DNA of 64,000 nucleotides from Apricaphanius iberus (taxonomy: Eukaryota; Chordata; Actinopteri; Cyprinodontiformes; Aphaniidae), in NCBI GenBank assembly GCA_028564705.1, contig JAPXFQ010001399.1, positions 375,001-439,000 of the forward strand, given 5' to 3'. Positions 12,734 through 23,469 of the stretch are shown piece by piece. The position numbers and the translations under genes are program-made. The notes below the pieces were generated by a model, which was not told where the DNA came from, made no database searches, and was given only the letters and a program-made list of their open reading frames with translations. How positions within the stretch are numbered: the first letter of the stretch is position 1; every line of letters starts with the position of its first letter.

Positions 12734-13018
12734 TTAAGCAATACGACCATCATCGCTTTCATAGCTTCCAACTATTGTTAGAGATAGGCTACGCCTCAAT
12801 CCCACCATGGCTCCACGGCTCTTGGAGTTGAAATTAGCCACAGCTGAAGTATAGTAATAAAGGTTCGACAAGCGTTGTTTGTCTGAGTGTTTAAAATGTG
12901 ACTCCTGAATGCACAGCGAGCTATGTGTAACATAGACATTATAACGGATAAGGTTGAGCAGAGTTTTGTGCTCCTGTATATGAGTTATAACCAGAGATAT
13001 GAAGATCCAAATATTCAA
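12734..13018 (-). pseudogene. L1/Tx1 ORF2 endonuclease start
   Basis: The 94-codon frame reads CIQESHFKHSD then FNSKSRGAMVGL and ends in SYESDDGRI. This follows the QETH, S-RG-A-LI and D-GRF pattern of L1/Tx1 endonuclease N termini. Key positions are altered (QESH for QETH, GAMVGL for GVAILI), so it is a decayed fragment. It continues the ORF1 remnant at 13521-14048 in the expected order. Confidence 0.65.
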
Positions 13019-13156
13019 CCCATGTCGCCAAAAAGAAAAAGGAAAAATACGAACTTTTATCTAACAATAAAACATAATAAGGTGGCAGTGGCCACAAACA
13101 TTACACCCACTGTATTGGCACCTGAAGTGAGAAAACTGGCTATCCTATCCACGACC

Positions 13157-13171
13157 CCCCCCCCCCCCCCC
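13157..13171. repeat. Poly-C tract
   Basis: Uninterrupted C homopolymer of about 15 bases in the spacer of the L1/Tx1 fragment. Confidence 0.9.
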
Positions 13172-13520
13172 ATGCCCCAAACAATATTCTGTATAAATCA
13201 ATCAAATGTCATAAAAAGAAAAACAGATTGGTCATGGTGAAAATTATTCATCAAAGTTATAAGTTTTTAGGAATATTAACCAAGCTAAAAATTATCAAGC
13301 TCTATTGCAAAATTGTAATTATTCATCTATATCTGTTGAAACTTAAATCACTGAAGTAAGCATTATAAAAACAAACAAAAAACCAGCATCCCTCATTTTA
13401 GCAGGAAAATAGAGTCAATGTAGTCCTATGTTCTGAGGTATGTTATTATGGATGCATGGGATTGTACTTTACTTATCTAGAGATTCCTTGTTATTACTAG
13501 TAGGCTACCTCAGTCATTCG

Positions 13521-14048
13521 TCAGTCCGGCGTCCGGGTCTGAGCGCCGACGAAGTCTTCAGCGTCTGCCTGGGTCTCAAAGAGATACACTTCTGAACCGC
13601 AGGACAGCTTTAACTTGGCCGGGTAAATCACGAACGGAGTGAAGCCGAGTTTCCTCGCTGTTTCCATTGCTTGAGAAAATGAGCGGCGCTGTTTGATGGT
13701 GTAGTTACTGTAGTCCGCCAAATCTGCTTCAAGTTTGCAGCAGGTAGCTTGGAGAGACTGCTAGGATTAAGCCAGCTGTGTGGAGAGCCCATTGTGGTCT
13801 ATTTTCAGCTTCTTAATTTCATTTGAGTTCTTCGTTACCTCTGTTTTTATGTTGTCCAGCTGTTCTTCAAATTTCGCAAATTGTTTCTTGATAAAGCTTT
13901 GCTGCTCTTTCATTGCAGAAGTTAGCATGGACAATACAGCTAGCTTGAATGTCTCAAATTTTTCGTCGTCTTTTAGACGGTCAAACCCGGCTTTGCTTCT
14001 CAAACGTACAGCCATTGTGTACACGAAAGTTGCCGAAACCCTGGGCAA
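13521..14048 (-). pseudogene. L1/Tx1 ORF1 protein, split
   Basis: The upstream piece (14048-13767, 93 residues) is acidic/basic heptad sequence (MKEQQSFIKKQFAKFEEQL...), a coiled coil as in L1 ORF1p. The downstream piece (13721-13521) carries the globular C-terminal domain with RRSFSQAMETARKLGF and FVIYPAKLKL, a strongly L1-ORF1-like block. A frame break and missing central sequence separate them. It belongs to a different, more degraded copy than the ORF1 at 1725-2559. Confidence 0.75.
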
Positions 14049-14130
14049 AGTTGTTCAGTTAACGATGCGACATAAATGGATAATATGTAAAAGTTCGGAG
14101 GAGCAGGGTAAGAGCAACCGCGCTACGCAG

Positions 14131-15094
14131 CCATCTTGTCTGCAGGTCACGCACGTCTCCACCAAACTTGCTATTTCACTTTTCAAAAACCTGAATGCTC
14201 TGATGTGTAATGTCAGGGTGCGCTTAAAAAAAAAAAAAAAGAAAAAGCTGCCAACAGCCAGTATGGCATGCCCTTTTGGTAAGAATTCTAAAACTCATTG
14301 AATTCCACTGTTGTATATTCCAAATAGTATGTGATTACATGCAACTACTTAAACATTGCCCCCGCAACTTTAAACTTTTACCAAAATAATTTGGAAATAC
14401 TGTCACTAGCAACTCCCTTTTTTTCCCTAGTTGCACATTTGGCACACTAGTGCGACTTTGCTTGCCATAACACCGGACCTTGTGGCTGAAATATCAGACC
14501 GGCCCATGTGGAAATGTCCCAGTACTCCTGATTAGTTGCTCTGGGCCGGATAGGGGGAACCTGAGGCACACATATCCCTACAAAGAGAGAAGGACAAGGA
14601 ACACAAGCATACAGTATAAAGAGTGCACTCCAACCATGTTGATAGCCTAAATAGGCATAAGACAAGGCATCCAAGAAGTCTAAAGCCTAGTTTATAGTTC
14701 TCCGTCAGCAAATTTGCATTCAGACGCAAATGTATTGATGGAGATGTTTTTTGTTTAGGGTTCTCTGTTTCTGTGTCTCTATTCACCATTTGTTTTTCAG
14801 TGTTGCAAAGCAATTCCTCACCAGGACTGCAGGGGATGCTAACTTTTCATGACTCCCTCCAACGTCTCACTTACAGGTGCGCTCACGGAGCGGATACAAA
14901 GCTACCTGATACAGCGGCTGAAGACAGGGTTTCAGCTTTTGACAGTCACTAAATTTCCATACATCACAGAAAATAAACCAGTACCTGTGCAAAGTGAAGC
15001 AGAATGAATGGATAATGGCATAGCGGTACAGATAAACATGTAAGACTCTCAGGATGATTGACAATTAGGAGGACCAATAGTGTAGATGATCCAC
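14131..15094. other. No recognisable gene
   Basis: Mixed AT-rich sequence with an A15 run at 14227. Open frames are short and lack domains. The segment around 14690-14760 looks like a fragment of a dispersed repeat but I could not place it. Confidence 0.4.
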
Positions 15095-15281
15095 CTGGAA
15101 GAAAAATGTCCTCCACAATGCCTTTAACTAAATTAGAAAGTTATGGTATTAAATATAGAGCCTTAAATCAGGTGCAAAACTATTTGAATGATAGAGCAAT
15201 TTGTTTTTAACAATCTTAGCTAAATTAGGTTTAAAAAACTATTATGCGGGTTACCACAAGGATCAACATGCCAAACATATC
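15095..15281 (+). pseudogene. LINE reverse-transcriptase scrap interrupted by Tc1
   Basis: The plus strand reads KLESYGIKYRALNQVQNYLNDR and, after a break, LCGLPQGST. This is the spacing of the RT stretch L-YGI-G-AL-WF-SYL-NR ... CGVPQGS found in jockey/I/CR1-like LINEs. The Tc1 element at 15284 begins just after, and a short continuation (VSKILL-like) appears at 16879 on its far side. The surviving RT is under 100 codons with stops. Confidence 0.5.
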
Positions 15282-15283
15282 TA

Positions 15284-15483
15284 CAATGAGGCAAAAAAGT
15301 ATTTAGTCAGCCACCGATTGTGCAAGTTCTCCCCCTTAAAATGATGACAGAGGTCAGTAATTTTCATCATAGGTACACTTCAACTGTGAGAGACCGAATT
15401 TGAAAAAAAAATCCAGGAATTCACATTGTAGGATTTTTAAAGAATTTATTTGTAAATTATGGTGGAAAATAAGTATTTGGTCA
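15284..15483 (+). repeat. Tc1 left terminal inverted repeat
   Basis: Begins CAATGAGGCAAAAAAG. About 200 bp are highly similar to the reverse complement of 16689-16878, with small differences including one indel in the outer 40 bp. Confidence 0.9.
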
Positions 15484-15648
15484 CTTCAAACAAGGAAGAT
15501 CTCTGGCTCTCACAGACCTGTAACTTCTTCTTTAAGAAGCTCTTCTGTCCTCCACTCGTTACTTGTATTAATGGCACCTGTTTCAACTCGTTATCTGTAT
15601 AAAAGACATCTGTCCACAGCCTCAAACAGTCAGACTCCAGACTCCACT

Positions 15649-16620
15649 ATGGCCAAGACCAAAGAGCTTTCGAAGGACACCAGGAAAAGAATTGTAGACC
15701 TGCACCTGACTGGGAAGAGTGAATCTACAATAGGCAAGCAGCTTTGTGTGAAAAAATTAACTGTGGGAGCAATAATCAGAAAATGGAAGACATACAAGAC
15801 CACTGATAATCTCCCTCAATCTGGGGCTCCACGCAAGATCTCATCCCGTGGGGTCAAAATGATCATGAGAACGGTGAGCAAAAATCCCAGAACCACACGG
15901 GGGGACCTGGTGAATGACCTGCAGAGCGCTGGGACCAAAGTAACAAAGGTTATCATCAGTAACACACTACACTGAAAGGGAATCAAATCCTGCAGTGCCA
16001 GACGTGTCCCCCTGCTTAAGCCAGTGCATGTCCAGGCCCGTCTGAAGTTTGCCAGAGAGCACATGGATGATACTGCAGAGGATTGGGAGAATGTCATGTG
16101 GTCAGATGAAACCAAAGTAGAACTTTTTGGTATAAACTCAACTCGTCGTGTTTGGAGGAAGAAGAATACTGAGTTGCATCTCAAGAACACCATACCTACT
16201 GTGAAGCATGGGGGTGGAAACATCATGCTTTGGGGCTATTTTTCTGCTAAGGGGACAGGACGACTGAACAGTGTTAAGGAAAGAATGAATGGGGCCATGT
16301 ATCGTGAGATTTTGAGCCAAAACCTCTTTCCATCAGTGAGAGCTTTGAAGATGAAACGTGGCTGGGTCTTCCAACATGACAATGATCCCAAACACACCGC
16401 CCGGGCAACGAAGGAGTGGCTCCGTAAGAAGCATTTGAAAGTCCTGGATTGGCCTAACCAGTCTCCAGACCTCAACCCCATAGAAAATCTGTGGAGGGAG
16501 TTGAAAGTCCGTGTTGCTCGGCGACAGCCCCAAAACATCACTGCTCTCGAGAAGATCTGCATGGAGGAATGGGCCAAAATACCAGCTACCTGTGTGTGCA
16601 AACCTGGTAAAGACGTATAG
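15649..16620 (+). pseudogene. Tc1-like DD34E transposase with one in-frame stop
   Basis: The start [16 protein letters not shown] at 15649 is the usual Tc1 N terminus. Paired-type helix-turn-helix sequence follows ([14 protein letters not shown], then [15 protein letters not shown]). A TGA at 15973-15975 interrupts the frame after the helix region, where relatives usually have Arg, consistent with CGA to TGA decay. The same frame continues to 16620 with the catalytic triad: [13 protein letters not shown] (D1), [11 protein letters not shown] (D2) and [14 protein letters not shown] (E), with D2-to-E spacing of 34. It otherwise looks full length. A readthrough product might be intact, but as read the copy is inactive. 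Confidence 0.93.
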
Positions 16621-16688
16621 TAATCGTTTGACCTCTGTTATTGCCAACAAAGCTTATATTACAAAGTATTGAGTTGAATTTTTTTTAT

Positions 16689-16878
16689 TGACCAAATACT
16701 TATTTTCCACCATAATTTACAAATAAATTCTTTAAAAATCCTACAATGTCAATTCCTGGATTTTTTTTTCACATTCTGTCTCTCACAGTTGAAGTGTACC
16801 TATGATGAAAATTACTGACCTCTGTCATCTTTTTAAGTGGGAGAACTTGCACTTGAATAAATACTTTTTGCCCCACTG
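16689..16878 (-). repeat. Tc1 right terminal inverted repeat
   Basis: Reverse complement begins CAGTGGGGCAAAAAG, closer to a CAGTG terminal consensus than the left end (CAATG). Confidence 0.9.
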
Positions 16879-16880
16879 TA

Positions 16881-17945
16881 AGTAAAATTTTACTAATGCA
16901 AAGAAATTCTTAAGAATTATGAATAATTCAAATAGATTAGAGGGTAGCACTTTATATTAACAACACCTTATTAGCCTTAATTATACATAAATAAATATGT
17001 AATTAATTAGTAACCAGCAGTTAATTAAAAATGACTCCTATAAGCAATATAGGAGTATGTTAGCAATAAGCAATTAACTAATAAATTAATTAATGCTTTA
17101 AACAAAAGAAACTATTTGTAAGCAATCCATCCATACATTAATTAATGATTTACATCTGGTGAATAGTTCTATGTATAAGCAGTTTACCCATTGCTTATTT
17201 ATACTTAGCAAACCACAAAAAAACTATTTGTAAGTGTATTCATAAATGCACTGTTATACATTGATTTGGATATGTATTAATGATTTGCAAGTATTTAATA
17301 TATGATTTACTAATTCTGCAATGATTATTAAGTGGTAATAATTATTAATTAAGTGTTAGCTAATAGCTAAAGTGAAGACAGTTATGCTTTATTATATATT
17401 TATTCATGTATATATGCTTCTCGTGGAACCTTGAATCACAAAATACCTGAAACAATACATGACAATGGAATGAAGAACATATTGAGTTTATTTTTTTTTT
17501 TTACTTGATAACACAAAATCAAAACATGAAGCACATCCACCTTCATAGTACCTGCAGCAATTTACACAAAATATTCACATTTTTACAATGCACCATTTTT
17601 TTTTGTGTACATCTGCAATGCACCTGCAGTGATTTAAATACAATATTTGTAACAAAAATATTTTCACAATGCAGAAAATACAAAATATGTTAAAACAAAT
17701 ATAAACATGATCCACAACAAGGATATTTTCAATATGCAAAATATGTTCACAGTGCTGACATCAATCAGGGAAAATTGAATAAACTGTTGCATCAAATAAC
17801 TAAAAAACTGAACATGTCCCACAACATGCAGAGCACCTGCATTGGTTAATATAAAATATTAATCAACAGTCTTATCAGGGCAAATAACCATTGTAAACAG
17901 AACTTTGAAATACTTTTGGAAACCAATGATAGCCAATATAAGTGT
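16881..17945. other. AT-rich spacer, possible MITE
   Basis: Strongly AT-rich with no coding signal. The segment 16941-17366 begins GGGTAGCACTTTATATTAAC and ends near TTAATTAAGTGTTAGC, imperfectly inverted ends like those of common fish non-autonomous elements. It contains an 8 bp hairpin (ACTCCTAT/ATAGGAGT) near 17035-17057. Family unknown. Confidence 0.35.
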
Positions 17946-18522
17946 TCATGGTTTTATCTTAAAAGGCAGTAGCTTTCCATTAATTTTGTAATAATTTACC
18001 AGCTGTCCTATTTCTGAATCATCTGCAATTGCAAGTGCTGCAAACACAGAGAGCTTAACCTGACTACTGTAGTTTTTAGGAGATCCTTATATTTGCTTGG
18101 TGCACTAATCAACAGCTCTGCGACGGGAGCTGTTATTACAATTGTGTTCCGATCCACTCCATAGCGCTTAAATGCTCGGGCCATTGTCCCTCTTTTTCTG
18201 AACAGCTTGAGCAGACTTTGGTACCGAGCCACTACCTTATTTGGAGATTTGGCTGAAATAAAAATTTGATATTCTTTGTCCTTGATTTTCTCTGACTTCT
18301 TCCCCCTTTCCTTCCTCATCCTTTTTATGGCCTTCCTCTTCTTCTACTTGCCCTCATCATCAGATGATAGTGGTGATAAGTAGTCCAACGACTCAGATGA
18401 TGATTCGGAAGTGGTTTCTGAAGAGAACTTCAAGAACAAGAGTTTCTCTTCAGAAACCACTTCCGAAGAGAAACTTATTGTATCTTCTGAATCTTTTTTA
18501 GAGCTCACATCCTTTTTGAGAA
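17946..18522 (-). pseudogene. CCDC106-like gene, last exon (stop and frameshift)
   Basis: A splice acceptor (CTTCTTTTTTAG) precedes 18522. The exon encodes a Ser/Glu-rich acidic stretch (SESLDYLSPLSSDDEGK), a TAG stop at about 18343, then a basic region and the conserved block VARYQSLLKLFRKRGTMARA and RYGVDRNTIV-TAPVAEL. After a frameshift near 18075 it continues KLSVFAALAIADDSEIGQLV and KINGKLLPFK to a stop at 17946-17948. This C-terminal domain matches fish coiled-coil-domain-containing protein 106-like proteins, which are numerous in teleost genomes. The stop plus frameshift argue for a pseudogene. The assignment relies on recall of the family, not a search. Confidence 0.6.
18404..18467. 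repeat. Perfect 23 bp inverted repeat inside the CCDC106-like exon
   Basis: Left arm 18404-18426 and right arm 18445-18467 are exact reverse complements (core GAAGTGGTTTCTGAAGAGA), separated by 18 bases. Both arms are in the reading frame and encode SSEVVSEE-like and SSETTSE-like acidic peptides. Confidence 0.95.
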
Positions 18523-18645
18523 CTAAAAAAGAAGAGGAAATTACATATTTGGTTAATAGACTGGACTGTTTACTTGTAATATTAGAGAAATTGTAGAAAT
18601 TTGCACAGACAAAATAGATTGTGTCATGAGGTAAAAAACATTAAC

Positions 18646-18799
18646 CTGATGCCAGCTGTTCTTTAAGAAAGTCTTGTTCCTTTGTCAGCTCACTGTTTTT
18701 TTTTTTCTTCATTTTGCCATAGCACCTTCATCTCCAGCATTTCCATTTGATTTGATCTTCTCTTTTCAATTAGGACTGCAGTTGGGGCTGTTGAAACAC
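18646..18799 (-). pseudogene. CCDC106-like gene, coiled-coil exon
   Basis: After an acceptor (CTGTTTCAG) the minus strand encodes a basic heptad segment: STAPTAVLIEKRRSNQMEML, then EMKVLWQNEE, and after an A11 run with a likely indel, SELTKEQDFLKEQL. That is a coiled coil of about 40 residues, in the expected position ahead of the conserved C-terminal domain at 17946-18522. The downstream donor is GTTAAT, weak but usable. Function of this family is poorly known. Confidence 0.5.
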
Positions 18800-18830
18800 C
18801 TGAAACAGCGGGCAGAAAGAAGACAATTTA

Positions 18831-19781
18831 GAAAGAAAAAAAAAGACAAACTAGAAAATTACGTAGACTTGTGTAACCACCATTGAAATCCAGTGTTTTA
18901 AGAGCACTGATACACTACATGGTACAATAAAAATCTAAAAAAATATATAAATTGTCAACATAAAAATAGTAAACATAATGGAAAAGGTTAAAAGTAGTTT
19001 TGAATCTAAAAAATATATAATGTAGAACTAAACAATTTATACCTGAAAACATGGTTATATTAATTTTGTACATTTTTTTGTAGAAATATGAAAATATACT
19101 TGGGGTGAAGCAGTTCCCTGTGCTAATTAGCTTGTTAGCAACTTTCAAGAAAGCAAACATTCACTTACTGTTTGTTTCACCACCCTCCGCTGTCACTCTC
19201 CCCAGATGTGGAGACCCTGGCACGGGTCTGAATGCCTTTCCGACTTGACTTTTTCATACCTGAACTTACACTTTTCTATTGCACTTACGGATACCTGCAA
19301 TGAAATGTGCGTTGCATGTTCGTGACGTTACAAAAATGAGACGGGGAGCGTTCGAGCAGGGCTTCTTCCCAATGCATACGCAGTAAGCAGTGCCAGCAAC
19401 TGCTTAGGATAACAGAAAAGATCTAAAAACGTAACAATTTTTGGACAGAAATTACCCTATTCACGCAACTCAGGAGGATTATAAACGGTAAAAGGATTAA
19501 AAGAAAGGACTATCAACTAGCTCCAGAAGAATAAGTTGCTAAAGAAAAAAATGAAGTGTAAAATCCATCCATCCATCCATCCATCCTGCTGTGCTCTTTT
19601 TACAGGATTTTGCTGCCATCCAGTACATCAGGGGAGGCCTAAACAGACATCAATCAGAGAGAATTCAATCTTCTCAAGATCCAAAGTATCTTTGGAAAAT
19701 GGATTAGTTTAGTAAAACTATGACTGCAATATGTATTGTTCTTAAAACTACTTTGATTAATTAATACATTTTGTCTTTTCA
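18831..19781. other. No recognisable gene; short CpG-containing patch
   Basis: AT-rich except for 19190-19400, which has more CpG and could be the promoter side of the CCDC106-like pseudogene on the minus strand (inference only). A TCCA microsatellite sits at 19564-19587. Confidence 0.35.
19564..19587. repeat. (TCCA)n microsatellite
   Basis: About six tandem TCCA units. Confidence 0.9.
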
Positions 19782-20522
19782 GATTTTCACAGGACCTAAG
19801 GTTGAGGCAGATTGGCATGATGGCTGACTCCATTGCACCCAGTTCTGAAACACTGAGCAGAATCGCCAAAAAAATAAGGGACATCTGTGTAACTGCAGTC
19901 CAAAGGATGAGAAGAAGCACCGGTCAACTTATTGGAGGAAGAAGAGAGTTTATGGAAATTGATCAAAGCCATTTTTGGCACAGAAGAAATGTGCATTTAT
20001 GTTTATAGTTAATGTAGCCATGATGAAAATAATAGAGTAATATTGTATTTTTTCTACATCCTTAATTATTTTTTTTCAGTATGGAAGAGGACGAATGAGT
20101 GGTGGCTGGAAGAGAAAACAGTGGGTCTTCGGAATGTTAGGTGTAAGACAGGACCATAGAAACCACAAGCCAGTTTTGCGTGTTGTGGAGAAAAGGTCGA
20201 GGATGCATCTAGTCCCTTTGATTTGTCATCATGTACGATTGTGGTAATCAATAATTAGTAACGAGTGGTGTGCATACCGTATACTTACTACTTTAGGATA
20301 CACCCATCATACGGTTAACCACAGCAGGTCCTATGTAGACACAAACACAGGTCCACATACACAGCACATTGAACGGGCATGGAGGACATACAATGAGCAA
20401 GTTTGGAGGCTTCGGGGTAATCAGACTGACACTTTACTTTCTGACCATCTTGATGTCATAGAATGGAATGAATTGCTTGCAAAGAAACATCCAGGTGAGG
20501 CATTTGGAAGGTTAATACATGA
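19782..20522 (+). pseudogene. Merlin (IS1016-like) DDE transposase remnant with apparent introns
   Basis: Three open pieces read in order. The first (19802-20008) has SSETLSRIAKKIRD and then GRREFMEIDQSHFWHRR, matching the first catalytic Asp block EID-SHF-HRK. The second (about 20080-20240) has YGRGRMSGGWKRKQWVFG, the R-G-R----QWVFG block. The third (20259-20522) has NEWCAYRILTTLGYTHHTVN, then TGPHTQHIERAWR, the catalytic Glu block. Pieces one and two begin after CTTTTCAG and TTTTTTTTCAG, so the gaps look like introns. The second catalytic Asp (SDEW in active enzymes) is SNEW here. Merlin elements move by cut and paste and are ISXO2/IS1595-type relatives. No terminal repeats found. Confidence 0.8.
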
Positions 20523-20879
20523 CCAGTGGCGGCTGGCCAATAGAGGGCGGTAGGGCGCCGCCCCCCAGTGTTTCCCAAGTGTTTTGGATTTTTATTTAAA
20601 AATAAATAAATTAACAATAATCACATATTCTAAGTTAATTGTGTGTTTAAATTTGTAAAAAAAAAAAAAAAGAACAATGTATATATAAATATATATAATT
20701 TTCGGAGAAAAAGTTCCCGCTGATGGGCTGGGGCGACAGAAAGATCGCCCAAGCAGTGCAGCAGCCAACCAATTACTAAAAAGAAATTTGCACATAGCAA
20801 CAGGAATTCATCATCGTTTGGGAAACCCGAAGGGCGATAGAGATATCGCCCAAAGGCTGGTGCACGGGCAAGATATCCG

Positions 20880-23469
20880 GTGGTGACCTTGGCAGTGATG
20901 GACGCGAGTATGAGGACACATGCGGAATCTCAGCAGCCGCTGAATTCAATTCAGTCTCTCCTCCAGTATCCGTTCGAGAGGAGAACATTGGTCGAAAAAC
21001 TTAATATCAAAGAGCTCGGCCCAGATCAGCCCGACATAAAGATAAGCCAGCAAGACAAGGAGAAAGGTAAAGTGTACATGCGAGGCTTCTCACGAAATTG
21101 GTACACCAAGAAGGCTTGGCTAGCTGGATGCAATCACGTAAATGCCTTATTTTGCTTTCTGTGTTTGCTATTCAAAATAACTGGGACAGATATGGCATAG
21201 ACGGTGTCAGGAGTGACGGACATGAAACATTTATAAGAAAAGGTAAAAAAAACATGAGCCATCTCAGACACATATGGATAACACGGTGAAGCTAGCCATG
21301 CTAGGCAGAGCCAACATTGCTATGCAGCTAGGCTTGCAGTAAAGAAAAACAATGAAGAAGTGGATCGGAATCGGCACATTTTGTCCAAGATAATTGACTG
21401 TGTTAAATTTTGTGGAGCTTTTGAGATGGCTTTGCAGGGCCATGATGAGACTGAATCATCAGACAACCCGGGGGCTTAGTCGATCTGGTCGCTTCACTAG
21501 ATAATGTGTTGGAGGATCATCTGAAGACGGTGACAGTTTTTAAAGGCACCTCAAAGACCGTGCAAAATGAGCTGTTGGATTGTATGTTGTCAGTGCTTAA
21601 AACCAACATTCTTGGAGAAGTGAACAATGCAGATTATCTTGCTATTCAAGCAGATGGGACTACTGACATTTCCACCCGCTGCCAGTTGGTGCTTGTGTTA
21701 CAGTATGTTGACAATCAGAACAGCATTCAAGAGCGTTTTTTCGAGTTCATCCCTCTTCAGAATGCAACTGCTCACACCATTTCCACAGCACTGTTGGATA
21801 GGCTGAGCAAAATAATCCCTGCTGGAAAAGAGGGTAAACTAATTGCCCAGGCCTATGATGGGGCTGCATTAATGATTGGAGCCACAGGTGGAGTGCAGTG
21901 TAAGGTCAAGGATGTGTACACTACATCCGCTGCTATGCCCATCATCTGAACCTCATCATGCAGCAGGCAACTTCACACATCCGCAGGATCAGAACTTTCT
22001 TTTCAGACCTTGGTGAATTTGCTGCTTTCTTCTCCCGTTCATTCAAGCGAACCGCTGTGCATGATCAAGTGGTGTCACACAGACTTCTGGGAACTTCAGC
22101 AATGAGGTGGAACTTCCACAGTCATGCTGTCAACACAGTGTATGAGCACAAGGATGACCTCCTCGAGTGTTTCCAGACAATCAGAGACTCAAGTGACTTT
22201 GATCCAACCACTGTGAGAGAGGCAGGGGGCTTTGTGAGACTGTTGGAGGAAGAAGATTTCTGCTTTCTCCTGGCATTGTTTCACAAGATCATGCCACATG
22301 TGGACATGCTGTTCAACCAGCTGCAGAAGAGGAACATTGACTCGGCCTACATCACAGGAGTCATCCAGAGCTTCACCAACAGCATGCAAAAGATCAAGTA
22401 AATAATGTTTTGATATTATTGTGATGAAATTCTCCAGTATGTAGTTTCTGAAACAGTAATGTCGATGGTAACTTGTGTCTCATTAGGGACTCCATCCATT
22501 CTCTGAGTGAGGAATGCAGTGCATCTGTGCAGCAGCAGCCCACAAAGAAACGGAGGACGTTTCGACAGGGAGAACAACAGCAACTGGGTACAGATGTAAG
22601 CTGTAAATTACATTACATTTCTGTGTACACTACACTCAGAATCAGAAATCCTTGGTTGTCCCACAAACGGGGACATTTGTTTAATAACTGTGCAATATCT
22701 GTACAAACTCATTTCAACACACATACTTATTATACATATTTAAAATCTGTATGTAAAAAATGTCATGTAAATATGTATTATATTCAAATATGTACGTGTA
22801 CATTAGATGTAAATATGTATGTATGAATATACGTTGATCTGATTATATTATTCTTTCTTGTTACAGTGCTGCTGCAAAAAACAATTTTCCTCGTTTTTGG
22901 GACCATAAAAGATTTCTGATTCTCAATAAGATGTTTTTACCTTTTATCCTGTAAGTGGGTGCTGATTATATTATTTCCTATGAAATTGTTTACTATGTAC
23001 TTATCTGTTTTTTTTTATTTATCATATGACAGGTATGTGAAATCATCCCGAGCCATGCAAAAGAGTGATTCTCTTTTACCAAGCACCTCATTAGTGCCAC
23101 TCTGCTACAAGGCAACTTGTTTGTGCAACACACAACGCAGAAAACAACTGTGGAGGCGTGCCCCATGTTAGACAAGGCTAAGCTCAGAAAAGAGCTATCC
23201 ACAATCTTCAAAACACTTTCACAGAGATGGTCACTCTTTTGAAGATTCTTGTCACCACACCCATGACCACAGCCGAATCAGAGAGGTGCTTCTCTACTTT
23301 AAAGAGGATTAAGACTTTCCTGAGGAACACCATGACACAGGATCGGTTCAATGCTCTGGCCATGCTCTCCATGGAAAAAAAGCTTGTCACAAACATTCCT
23401 GACTTCAATAGAAGAGTCATAGAGAGCTTTGCCACTCAGGACAGAAGGGCAAAATTCCTGTACAAATGA
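20880..23469 (+). pseudogene. hAT transposase (TTF zinc finger, RNase H-like, C-terminal dimerisation)
   Basis: In order: a TTF-type region ISQQDKEKGKVYMRGFSRNW with KAWLAGCNHVNALFCFLC (20898-21170). Then the RNase H-like part: EDHLKTVTVFKGTSKTVQN, YLAIQADGTTDIS (catalytic Asp block), YIRCYAHHLNLIMQQ, AMRWNFHSHAVNTV. Last, the dimerisation block LVTTPMTTAESERCFSTLKR to a stop at 23467-23469. Frameshifts occur near 21165 and 21915, and a TGA near 23066 stands where relatives have Arg. A spliceable 89 bp intron (22398-22486, GTAAAT...CATTAG) restores the frame across QKIK/DSIHSLSEE. A second intron spans about 22588-23032. It is a dead copy with two introns. Confidence 0.88.
22638..22923. repeat. 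Short element with 13 bp inverted ends inside the hAT intron
   Basis: AGAATCAGAAATC (22638-22650) and GATTTCTGATTCT (22911-22923) are exact inverted repeats bounding about 286 bp of AT-rich sequence in the second intron of the hAT gene. It may be a small non-autonomous element or a tail-type repeat; the end sequence resembles the TTCTGA tail at 43537. Confidence 0.5.

Larger units (their letters stand above)
12734..14130 (-). mobile_element. L1/Tx1-type LINE 5' fragment, antisense
   Basis: Minus-strand order is ORF1 coiled coil (14048-13767), ORF1 C-terminal domain (13721-13521), an AT-rich spacer with a poly-C tract, then the start of an ORF2 endonuclease (13018-12734). The element is cut off inside the endonuclease, next to the 5' end of the LINE at 10041-12715, so one may have truncated the other. 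The 5' limit near 14130 is set only by loss of recognisable sequence. Confidence 0.7.
15284..16878 (+). mobile_element. Tc1/mariner transposon, complete ends, dead transposase
   Basis: Both ends are present and flanked by TA (15282-15283 and 16879-16880), the Tc1/mariner target duplication. The terminal inverted repeats are long: 15284-15483 and 16689-16878, sharing blocks such as GAGGTCAGTAATTTTCATCA and AATAAGTATTTGGTCA. One DD34E transposase gene lies between them and is broken by one stop. The element is about 1.6 kb, the normal size for the family, and inserted into a LINE RT scrap. Transposition is by cut and paste. Confidence 0.92.
20524..23469 (+). mobile_element. hAT transposon with TTF-type/ZMYM1-like transposase (3' end not found)
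   Basis: A CAGTGGCGGCTGGCC start at 20524 looks like a hAT terminal inverted repeat and directly abuts the Merlin remnant. A multi-exon hAT transposase follows (20880-23469). No matching right-hand repeat (CCAGCCGCCACTG) was seen before the inverted G-rich module at 24385, so the right end is lost or unrecognised. Confidence 0.75.
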
